Source: Spirodela intermedia (lineage: Eukaryota > Streptophyta > Magnoliopsida > Alismatales > Araceae). From it: 64,000 nt of DNA. How positions within the stretch are numbered: the stretch's first letter is position 1; each line of letters opens with the position of its first letter. The notes beneath the pieces are model-generated. The model searched no databases, was not told the DNA's origin, and saw nothing but the letters and a program-made list of their open reading frames with translations. Location of the stretch: positions 6,016,424 to 6,080,423 of the forward strand of contig LR746267.1 of assembly GCA_902729315.2 (NCBI GenBank). Reading direction: 5' to 3'. The translations under genes and the position numbers were made by a program. Shown here piece by piece: positions 12,040-21,548 of this stretch.

Positions 12040-13644
12040 CATATTGATAAGTCTTCATTATCATGAGTTAATAATTAGTAAATAATATAGTTTTAGCCTT
12101 AACTCATGATAAATAGACTTATATTTGTGTTAAAAAATGATTTGTGTTTTTCAATTGATTAACGTAAATTTTTGGGTAATTATGTGATTTTATACGATTT
12201 TTATAATCTTACTTTTGAGATAAATGAAGAACAAGAAGTACAAATAAAAATATTGCGAAATAGGGGACCCACTAGCCAGTTGGGCCTGCAAGCAGGTCGG
12301 AAGCGCAATCGGGGAGTAGCTACAAGCAGGGGCTCGAGCAGCTTGGCTTGGATCGATAGGGCATGTGTACGCCACTCCCCTTCCATATCACTAGTGGCCA
12401 GTCGGTTGTGGGGCAAGGAGTGGTCGTATATGCAAGAGAAGAGACTTTGCTTACAAAGTTAACATTACTATATATTCGCCTGAAAAATCAGCCCACAATC
12501 GATGTGGGACTAAACCCGCGTACACCTTCCTCAGAAGAGGCAGGCGACCGGCACGGGTTTGAATCCTCCTAGAATCAAAATTCATATATTTTTATTTGAT
12601 TATCATGACTTTCCTGTAGATCGTCGGTGAAAGATTAAGTAACGAGAATCGCTAGATCATTGCCGAAAATCTCATCAACGTGATTCGCGGAGCATTGATA
12701 CTAAAAACTGCTGAACGATTCGCGATAAAAGGATCGCGAATCCATCAAGTAAATCATCTCTGATTGATCGACGAACAAGCCATCGTCGAGAAGAGGATGA
12801 TCCATCGGGAGACGAGTCGCCACCTCCTGAGAGCGTACCAAATGTGATGAAGAGCCTCTTCTTGTTGCGCAGACCTGAGGATGAAGCTCCTTGACACGCA
12901 CCTCACCTCCATCCAACTTCTCTCCATCGGGTGACAACTGCCGGAGAGCCGCAAAGTCACCGTTTTTCTGCTCCGCTAGGTGACAGCCGCCGAAGATGAT
13001 TCGACGACCCACTTCATTGATCTCTAGACTTCGCGAGAAGATCTAGAGATTGCCCACGTCGTCTTTGTCTAAGGAAAGCCTTCGAGGCTGTGGACACTAC
13101 ATGACGATCCTCCCGAATGCTCAGGATTTTGGTACATCACTGATGCATCGCCGTCGCGATGTTGGAACTCTGTTTTCCTGCTTTCAATTTACTTTACACT
13201 TCATTTAGTGATAATTTGTGTGTTTTTAATTTACCAAAATATACTTTGTTCTATTACGATTCTTCTGGTTTTTACAGATCTTAATTTGATCAATTAAATC
13301 ATCTGTAATCGCTTACATAAGAATCGCCAAGTGTTGACATCATCTTGACGTCCGCACCCTTTTTTCCTTTTTCATGAATTTTAAATATATTTTCTTTTTA
13401 TTTCCTAGTATAAAATTCATTGAAAATCGTATTCATTGAGAAAAATTCTGAATAATTACTAAATATTATATTAAATTCCTGTGATCGACTTGGAAAATTA
13501 CCTCTATTTTTAGAATTTTTATTAAATTATAATTGATATATTTATTTAGAAATACTTCCAAATATCTGAAAATTTATATTTTCTAGTTTTATAAATTTTA
13601 TATTTGTGTGATTTAATATACAACGACTAAGTCACATCACATAT
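12040..13644 (-). mobile_element. Solo LTR, copy 3 (minus), with exact 5-bp target duplication
   Basis: The LTR proper is 12045-13639 (1595 bp), the reverse complement of copy 2. On the plus strand it starts TGATAAGTCTTCATTA and ends CGACTAAGTCACATCA. It is flanked by CATAT at 12040-12044 and CATAT at 13640-13644. Similarity to copy 2 runs over the whole length, including the terminal AT-rich blocks and the GC-rich centre. No internal element sequence is attached, so it is another solo LTR. Confidence 0.9.
12468..12511 (-). promoter_or_regulatory. USE-like box plus TATA box inside LTR copy 3
   Basis: Read on the minus strand, AGTCCCACATCG (12511-12500) is an exact match to the plant snRNA upstream sequence element RTCCCACATCG. 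It is followed 24 bases later by ATATATAG (12475-12468). Spacing and both boxes are conserved with LTR copies 2 and 4 while the 24 bases between them differ. Confidence 0.6.
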
Positions 13645-14874
13645 CCATCTCCTCACACTAGATGAAAGTCAATAGATTGGCTTTCTTTCCATGTTAACAA
13701 CACTCCATAAATTTCCTTGACATAGAAACAATGTTTAAGAAGTTATTATTCAATCTTGATAATGAATTAACTAGCTTTCTTTATTTTCTTAGTAGTTGAG
13801 CTCTTGAATAAGCTTTAGTAAATTTGCTCTTATAGTAAAACTATGAAGAGTAATTTGAGACGATGTGTAGTGATTTTATATATTCTTGGGATAGTCTTTT
13901 AAACCAGCTGTAATAGGCTATATATAGAAACCAAAAACATGACCATTGGTTTTACTCTCTTAGATGTATTCTGCCAATGATCAACTAGAAAAATGTTTTG
14001 GTTGACTTGCTAAATAGTCAATATAAGCTGGTCGTTGATATAATCAGCTTTCAATCATGCTGCACACATGCTACAGAAAAGTTTCTTAAATTCTCATTGT
14101 TATTTTGACATGTTATGATATGATACCATTGTTAGATATCTTCTTTCAGGATTAAGATCTTTTGACGTTTTGATATGTTAGAGTTCCTTGAGGAGGGTCT
14201 TTTCTCTCTCTTGAGATTTGGTTTGAATCTTTCTAGGTCAGTGCATTATTCAACTCACCTTCTCTCTCAATTCTCATTGGGTCAACACAACTTTGTAGGC
14301 CAACACACTTTCCCTCTCTCAAATTTTCTTGCTATAATAATTTCATTTTATGCTCAATAACACAATTCTATGACAATTGTATTTTTGTCCTTTAAAAAAA
14401 ATTAATAGTAAATTCAACAGATTAAGTGACTTAGACCTTCAGCCAAATATTCATTTCTCTTAATTATCTACATCAAAAACATAAGTAGCACTCGTAACCA
14501 GACAAAAGTCAAGCTAGTGTCTTGGCATCTACTTTGAGAAGACCAAGCAATGAGCTACTAAGGTCTCATCCTAAAGAGAGCATTTTGTGAGTTGTTTGAA
14601 GTTACTTTGCATTGAATAATTAGAAATTATTATGTGAACATTGCTTAGTTAAATTGCTTTCACCATAAGCTGGCTTTTCAAATTTTTTTCTCAGTGTATC
14701 TAGAATATTTGCCATCAGAATCCTATTAGCCCACTGAGGTCTTCAGCAAAGTAATTGTTACCCAAGGTTAAAGTAAAATGACCCCTAGCTCCAATCTAGT
14801 CAAGGAAAATGACCCCAGAAACTGACATGTGGCGTGCAGCAGTGCATGCTTCATTCATCAAGGAAACACATTAA
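13645..14874. other. AT-rich intergenic DNA, no gene seen
   Basis: No coding region, RNA gene or repeat could be supported. The last ~100 bases carry a GACCCC-containing imperfect doublet (near 14780 and 14810) of unknown meaning. Confidence 0.4.
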
Positions 14875-15081
14875 GGTTTCTCTGTCTGTCCTTCTCTGTC
14901 TGTTTGTCTGTCTATATCTGTCTCTTTCTCCTTCTCCCTCTCCCTCTCTTTATCCTCCCCCCTCTCTCTCTCTCTCTCTCTCTCTTCCCCTCTCTGTATC
15001 TATCTCTCTATAGATATATCTATATATCTCTTTCCCCCTCTTTCTCCGTTTATCTCTGTTTTTACCTCTCTGTATCTATCT

Positions 15082-15141
<60 letters not shown>

Positions 15142-15445
15142 GTAGCTATCTCCCTCTCTATCTCTCTCTATAGATATATACATCTCTTTCCCCCTCTTTC
15201 TCCCTTGATCTCTGTTTTTACGTCTGTGTCTATCTCCCTCCCTCTCACTCTCTCTCCCTCTCCCTCTCCCCCTCCGTATCTATCTCCCACTCTATTTGTC
15301 CCTCTCCCTCTCTTTAGCTATCTCCCCCTCTCTTTCTCTCTCTCTCCCTCTCTCTCCCTCTCTCTTTACCTCTCTGTATCTATCTCCCCTCATTTCCTCT
15401 CCCTCTCTTTCTCTGTATATATCTCGCCTTCTCTTTCTCTCTAAA
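14875..15445 (+). repeat. Long polypyrimidine (TC-rich) tract
   Basis: About 570 bases of almost pure C/T on the plus strand, built from TCTC, CCCTCT and TATCTATC variants, with an uninterrupted (TC)n core near 15088-15131. An internal block (TCTGTATCTATCTCCCTC followed by a TATAGATATAT step and TTTCCCCCTCTTTCTCC) recurs two or three times, so it grew partly by duplication of 100-200-bp segments. Leu/Ser-rich open frames here are a composition artefact. Confidence 0.9.
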
Positions 15446-16646
15446 ATGCGGATGAAAATGATGAGGCTTGGTAGGCCTCTTCTCTTGGTAGAAGCAAGGT
15501 TGGGTAACTAGAAGAGAAATGAAGTCATCAAACCGACGGAACGGTCATGATACCACCGATTTTGATAAGCCTAGGCTACAAGTCAAAGCATCCCGCACAA
15601 GCCTATCAGTACTGTCTTCATCTGTCTCCCCCTCCCGACCTCTTCCTCTCTGTGTGTCACTTTCTCTCCCCTTCTTTCTCACCCAGTCTTTCTCTTTGGT
15701 TGAGATTGTCATATGTACCGCCTACATCACAACCCACGGTCCTCAGTTGACCACACTTGCACTAGTCATTTAATGCCGGTCATTCTTTCTTGTTATTCAT
15801 GACTCGTGGCTAACAAGCCACGCCTAAACTAGTCATTTCACATTTTTACAATCTAGAATTCTATAAGTAGCTACTACTTCCATGTTAACAAGAGTTTCCA
15901 CGTAAAACTGCGCCTCTTCTGGCTGCTTACCGAAAATTTCCACTATTTGAGTTGGTCATCAAGGGCTGGATCATGTCACATAAATCAGCCGTTTAAATGC
16001 AGAACCGGGTACGGACAGTTCCAGTAAGATTTCATTCTTGAACAGAAATCCATTCTTGGATTTATTTCATCCATTCTATGACCAGAACGGTGGGAGACAC
16101 GTTACGCCACGATTTTGAATCAGAAGAGAGATTTCGGGAAATTGAAACTAGCACGAAAAGCGGAGACAGGATCAGAGCAAGGCGTCCGAGGAGAAGAAAA
16201 CGACGAAGTAGCCATATTTGGGATCTATTTCAACACGATGTTCATGTGATGGACATATTTCTTGCCGCCAGATGGGCAAAACTCAGTCATCAATCTCATA
16301 GTATTTGGCCTTTCACCAACCTGCAGGAGCATCCCGGATGTTCTGCACGCGTTATTAGTCATCATTCTCATTGTATTTTCTATATGATTGAAAATAATAG
16401 GTTACCTTCGTCTTCCTACTTTCCTTCTTCTTTTCCAGTTTGTGGACGATGTGTCATCGGAATAATATTTCATCCTTATTCGTGACAGAAGACAGCAAGC
16501 GGAGTTTCCACAGTCACAGTAATCGCAGCAGGGAGGGGCGTGGCGAGGCGGGTCGGGGGTGCTTCTGCCATGGGACAACCGTGGGAGGATGGGTATTAGA
16601 TGACGAACGGCCTAAAACATGAAGGAACGAAACCACGTGGAGGAAG
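15446..16646. other. Intergenic, 3' side of the UGT gene
   Basis: No recognisable gene. An open stretch at 16078-16485 (plus) has no family resemblance. The segment from about 16530 to 16646 is the 3' flank of the minus-strand UGT gene; a copy of it is found at 32690-32800, fused to UGT fragments. Confidence 0.5.
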
Positions 16647-18155
16647 CTACGCAGGAGAAGCAGTCAAGAAACCCAGATAGGGGGTGGAGATGGCAGCGGA
16701 ATCGCCCCACTCGGCTTCTGGACTGAAGGCCTTGAGGCTGTCGATGAGTCGGGTGAGATCGTTGTAGGCCGCACCGCCCTCCTTCACCGCCGTCCGGGTC
16801 CTGGGGCGGTACTCGGCGGCCCGCTTCCTCACTGCCTCCAACTCCTCGTCGGCGGAGCCCGGCGGGAGGAACCGCGACACCACTCGGGAAATGGCTTCTG
16901 CGTTGACCACTGCGTCGGCCGCCTCCTCCGGCAGGCTGCTCCTGTACCCGTCCCACATCCTCACGCCTACGCGGAGAACGTTGAGCACCAGCCTCTCGCT
17001 GAGGAACTGATCGTAGGCCAGGGGCCAGGTGATCATGGGCACACCGGCGATCAAGCCCTCCATCAGGGAGCTCCATCCCAGGTGGGTAACGAAGGCCCCC
17101 GTCGCCGGGTGGTTCAGGATCCCCACCTGAGGTACCCACCCCCTGACGACAAGGCCCTTTCCCCGGATCCTATCCTCGAACCCCTCAGGCAGCCAGGCGG
17201 CGGTGTCGCCGGGCAAGTTCTTCTCTTTGAGCGCCCACAGGAACGGGCGTCCCGAGGCCTCCAGCCCCCGCGCCATTTCCCAGTGCTGCTCCTTGCTGAA
17301 GCACTTGAAGCTCCCGAAGCCTACAAACACCACCGATCGCGACTCTTGCGTGTCAAGCCACGCCAAGCACTTTCCATCGTCTTCCACCTTTGCCTTCTCT
17401 ACGTCGTCCTTCTCGGACCACAGTGGATAAGGGCCGAGGAAGAACCCTCGTCGGGCGTCTCTCCCCACGAGCTCGTCGCAGTAGGCCGGCTCCAGGTCGT
17501 AGAAGCTGTTTAATATCACGCCGAAGCACTCTCGCGACGACTTTCTTATCTGATCCGAGTTCTCGGCGTGATGGTCGTGGATCCTGAGGAAGTTAGGCAG
17601 CTCTGACTGAACGATCTCCAGATTGTCGGGGATGTCGGGCACGAGAAACGGGGTGTTGTCCCCCTTGGCGAGGCCGGCGTGGGGCTTGTGCTCCTCGAGC
17701 CTGCCCATCACCACCACCGAAAACGCGCCCACCGGATAAAAAGTCAGCCGTGGGATCCCCAGTTTCTTGGCGGCGTAAGTCAGATTATGGAACGGGATAT
17801 CGGCAACGACGGCATCGGGAAGCTGTTCCCGCAGCAGGCGCTCGTGTGTTCCCTGGACGAGGTCCACGGCCTTGTAGATCTTCCCCTCTTCGCTCGGGTG
17901 TACTGTGGCGAGGTTTTCGATGCCCTCTGCGAGCCCCACCTCTGCGGCGGGGAAGGGGTAGTGCAAGATGCGGATACGGTGTCCGGCGCTCGCTGCCTGC
18001 TCGACGGTCCGCCGGATGAGTGCCCCGTTGGCGGGGGTCACGGCCACCGTCACGTCCACCCCTCGGGAAGCGAAGGCGCAAGCGAGGTCCGTCATGGGAT
18101 TGATGTGGCTGGGAACGAAGAAGGGGATGAAGAGCACCCTCAGCGGCTCCGCCAT
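16647..18155 (-). CDS. UDP-glycosyltransferase (GT1, UGT73-like), intronless
   Basis: A single reading frame of 502 aa, a normal plant UGT length. The ATG at 18155 (MAEPLRVLF) sits in a good context (CCGCCATGGCG); the frame runs 7 codons further only through a non-ATG. Such enzymes transfer sugar from UDP-sugar to small acceptors (flavonoids, terpenoids, hormones) in the cytosol. Visible: N-terminal FIPFFVPSHINPM with the catalytic His at about residue 17, a candidate partner Asp in VVADIPF (about 119), the VVFVGFGSF strand, and a PSPG box from WVPQVGILNHPATGAF (starts about 340) to WPLAYDQF (ends about 384). The PSPG box is unusual: HLGWSS stands where most plant UGTs have HCGWNS, so the Asn that contacts the UDP phosphate is Ser. 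The last ~15 residues look unconserved. Acceptor unknown. Five broken relatives lie at 26.8-37.7 kb. Confidence 0.92.
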   Translation of the reverse strand: MAEPLRVLFIPFFVPSHINPMTDLACAFASRGVDVTVAVTPANGALIRRTVEQAASAGHRIRILHYPFPAAEVGLAEGIENLATVHPSEEGKIYKAVDLVQGTHERLLREQLPDAVVADIPFHNLTYAAKKLGIPRLTFYPVGAFSVVVMGRLEEHKPHAGLAKGDNTPFLVPDIPDNLEIVQSELPNFLRIHDHHAENSDQIRKSSRECFGVILNSFYDLEPAYCDELVGRDARRGFFLGPYPLWSEKDDVEKAKVEDDGKCLAWLDTQESRSVVFVGFGSFKCFSKEQHWEMARGLEASGRPFLWALKEKNLPGDTAAWLPEGFEDRIRGKGLVVRGWVPQVGILNHPATGAFVTHLGWSSLMEGLIAGVPMITWPLAYDQFLSERLVLNVLRVGVRMWDGYRSSLPEEAADAVVNAEAISRVVSRFLPPGSADEELEAVRKRAAEYRPRTRTAVKEGGAAYNDLTRLIDSLKAFSPEAEWGDSAAISTPYLGFLTASPA

Positions 18156-18390
18156 GGCGGCGGTGTGAATGCCCAATATGATCCGCCGAGCTCAGCTGGA
18201 GAGGTGTTATCTGGCGAGTGGAGAAGCGATCGGAGGTTGTGAAGCCCTCTCAACTAACACCCTCCCAAGCTAACACCGTTCCCAACCAACCGCATATTTG
18301 AACGTTACAATTCCCCCACCCTCCGGAAACCTACGTGACCGCATTATGTCTGTTCAAGAGTATGTCTTATTTCTCCCGGATTCAAGCAGC

Positions 18391-18667
18391 TATAGTCTGA
18401 TCCCACGACTTGAATGCATTTGGCGGCGTGGTAGACACCGCCGACGATGGATCGTTCTGCACGAGGCCGGATTGAAGACGGGTATAGTCTGACCCCCATG
18501 ACTCGAATGCATTTGGCAGTGTGGTAGATACCACAGGCGATGGATCGTCCTCCACGAGGCCGGATTGAAGACGGATATAGTCTGACCCCCACGACTCGGA
18601 TGCATTTGGCAGTGGTAGATACCGCAGACGATGGATCGTCCTCTACGTGGCCGGATTGAAGATGGCA
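18391..18667. repeat. Three tandem ~92-bp repeats upstream of the UGT gene
   Basis: Units start at 18391, 18483 and 18576 and are 92, 93 and about 91 bp long. Each begins TATAGTCTGA, contains GAATGCATTTGGC or GGATGCATTTGGC and GATGGATCG, and ends GGCCGGATTGAAGA. Identity is high, about 85-90 percent by eye. They lie 236-512 bp upstream of the UGT start codon, in the expected promoter. Confidence 0.9.
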
Positions 18668-19299
18668 ACTAACCGCGACGACATCCAGCGAAGCTCCCAA
18701 TTCCCCACTGTCACGGGGTAAATCGACCGAACCGCCGCTTTAGGCACCCGAGACCGGCCCCGACCGTTTCTCAGTTAACGCCGGGCAGTCTTACGTCACT
18801 TGCGGAAGCTCCTACTGACACTACGGCGATAAAAATGGGAGGAGCTTGACACGACGGCTCACTTCTTCGTAGGCTCTCAGCCGACTCCGAAACGGTGTCC
18901 AGCTGCTACGTCGGAGTTTGACTTCAACAATCTCCCACTTGACTTTATCTAGTCTTTCTTTATATTAGATAATCATGTGGAGCAACCACAACCTTAATGC
19001 TTATAAATAATATTCTCATTTTGATCATAGTATCTTTCAAAAGCACTAGTCATGGCAATAATATAACGTTAAAGATGTATGTCCTTTCTATGTATTAAGA
19101 TACTCAAGATCAATATTAAAACTAAATACTTTATGTGATATTTAAAGAATTTTTATGAATGCAGTTATTATGTCATGATGAGATAAATATATGTCATTTT
19201 CATTTATTCAATGATAGTTCATCCTGAACTAATATTTAGAGATTAGATGCGTGATATCACATTTTACATTAGTGTTTACATATAATCACATCTTCTAGG
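18668..19299. other. Intergenic, possible 3' LTR of the minus-strand copia element
   Basis: GC-rich to about 18930, then abruptly AT-rich. The AT-rich part lies just past the polyprotein end of the copia element read on the minus strand, where its 3' LTR would be expected. I could not find the matching second LTR, so the boundary is not proved. Confidence 0.35.
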
Positions 19300-19805
19300 G
19301 AATTGACCAACCCCATTTTACAAACATGTCCTCTATAGATACCTGGTGGAAGCACCTTCGTAGAGGATCAACTAGTATATAGTCAATCTTAATATGATCA
19401 ACTGACACTAATCAATCTCTGATTCTTTGATTCTCTCTTTCACAAATAAGCACTTGAGCTCTTGTTGTTATTAGAGAATTTGACAACAACTTCATTATCA
19501 CAGTATATCCTTATGGGTTTATGTATAGAGTCCACAACTCTTAATTGTGTGATGAAATGCTTCATCCATATAGCTTGCAAAGACGTCGAAAAGTAAGCTA
19601 TATACTCAACTTTAATTGTGGATGTTGTAATTGTCTTCTATTTAATATTATACCATGAGATAGCTCCCCCAACAACTAAGAACACATAGCTCGAAGTTAA
19701 GTTTTGTGTGCCTAAACATCTAGTAAAGTTTGAGTCAAACTATCCAATGACCTCTAGTTGATTCATTCGCCTATATGTGAGCATTAGATTTTTGGTTCCT
19801 TAAAG

Positions 19806-21548
19806 ATATTTGATAAGTCTAAAAAAATTATCATGAGTTAATAATTAGTAAATAATATAGTTTTAGTCTTAACTCATGATAAATAGATTTATATTTGTGT
19901 TAAAATATGAAAATAGTTTTCAATTGATTAATGTGAATTTTTGAGTAATTATGTGATTTTATATAAATTTATATCATTTTTATAATCTTACTTTTGAGAT
20001 AAATAAAGAAAAAGAAATATAAATATAAATATAATAAAATGAGGAGGACCGGCTGGTCAACTAGGCTTACAAGCAGGGCGGAAGCGTAGTTAGGGAGGAG
20101 CTACGAGTAGGGGCTTGAGCGGCTAGGACTGATAGGGGTATATGTGCACCATTTCCTTTCCACATCATTAGTGGTCAGTCGGCTCTAGGGCAAAGAGTGG
20201 TCGTACACGCACGAGAAAAGGACTTCTTTGTAAATATAATATTACTATATATTCGTCCAAAACCTTAGCGCACAAGCGATGTGAGACTAAACCCACATCA
20301 CACCTTCCCTAGAAGGGTTCGATGATTTTAATACCTAAAATATATTTTATTTATAATAAAGATATACCATGATGACATCATTTGATAAGGGTATTCTTAT
20401 ATGAATCTCTCTCATGCATGCCGGGTAACCGATGCAAATTCAAATCTTCTCAGAGCCAAAACTCATATTTTTATTTGATTATCATGACTTTCTTGTAGAT
20501 TGCTAGTGAAGGATTAAGCTACTAGAATCGTTGAATCATCGGCGAAAATCTCATCAACGTGATTTGTGGAATATTATTACTAAAATTATTGAATGATTCA
20601 CAATAAAAGGATCATGAATCTATGGAGTAAGACATTTCTGATTAATCAACGAACAAGTCGTCGTCGGAAAGAGGATGATTTAACGGGAGACGAGTCACCA
20701 CCTCTTGAGAACATATCGGATGCGATGAAGAGCTTCTTTTTATTGTACAAACATGAGGATAAAACTTCCTGACATGCGCCCAACCGCTTTTCAGCTCTTC
20801 TTCGTCAGGTGATAGCCGTCAAAGAGTCGCAAAGTCACCATTTTTCCACTCCACTGAATGATAGTCGTCATAAATAATTCAATGACCTATTTCATTGATC
20901 TCTAGACTTTGCAAGGAGATCTCAAGATTGTCCACATCGTCTTTGTCTAAAGAAAGTCTTCGAGGCCATGAACACTACACGACGATCCTCTTGAACATTC
21001 AGGATTCTGATGCATCACCGACGCATCACCACTGCAATGTCGGAACTTTATTTTCCTACTTTGAACTGAATTTTTCCTTCATTTAGTGATAATTTATATA
21101 ATTTAAATTTACTAAGATATATTTTATTCAATTAAGATTCTTTTAGTTTTTACATATCTTAATTTGATCAATTAAATCATTTGTAATCACTTACGTAAGA
21201 ATCACCAGATGGAACTCTATTTTTACCCGATTCACATTTGTCAGGTGCTGACATCATCCTAACATCCACACCCTTATTTTCTTTTTTTATAATTTTTAAA
21301 TATATTTATTTTTTATTTCTTAATATAAAAATTATAAAAAATAATATTCTTGTAAATAATTACCTAATATTATATTAGGTCCTTATGATCGACTGAAAAA
21401 TTACTACTAATTTTAGAAGTTTTATTAAATTATAATTGATATATTTGTTTATAAATACTTCTAAATATCTAAAAAAATATATTTTTTTAGTTTTATAAAT
21501 TTTAAATTTATATGATTTACTATACAATGACTAAGTCATGTCAATATC
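19806..21548 (-). mobile_element. Solo LTR, copy 4 (minus), nested in the copia element
   Basis: The LTR proper is 19811-21543 (1733 bp), same orientation as copy 3, with plus-strand ends TGATAAGTCT and CTAAGTCATGTCA. The flanking 5-mers are ATATT and ATATC, one mismatch, consistent with an aged target duplication. Removing the LTR and one duplicate re-joins the copia frame on the minus strand (VAKKVI-x-YL-x-GTKNLMLTY), so it inserted after the copia element was already resident. Confidence 0.85.
20245..20288 (-). promoter_or_regulatory. USE-like box plus TATA box inside LTR copy 4
   Basis: On the minus strand AGTCTCACATCG (20288-20277) is followed after 24 bases by ATATATAG (20252-20245). 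It is the third instance of the same pair at the same spacing. Confidence 0.55.

Noticed and set aside
12535-12575. tRNA-like T-arm (GGGTTTGAATCC) inside LTR copy 3
   Set aside because: No acceptor stem, D arm or anticodon arm can be paired around it; it is part of the LTR and is degraded in the other copies.
8576-13644. One transposon with 1.6-kb terminal inverted repeats and a 1.8-kb interior
   Set aside because: Each arm has its own exact 5-bp duplication, TG...CA ends and a promoter, and the same unit occurs alone at 19811-21543.
14829-15444. Leu/Ser/Pro-rich open frames on the plus strand
   Set aside because: They are translations of the polypyrimidine tract; all three frames give similar low-complexity peptides.
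16612-17139. Second minus-strand frame and several plus-strand frames over the UGT locus
   Set aside because: Shadow frames of a GC-rich gene; only one frame carries UGT motifs.
18156-18176. Seven-residue N-terminal extension of the UGT
   Set aside because: It would start at TTG. The ATG at 18155 has a good context and family-like sequence.
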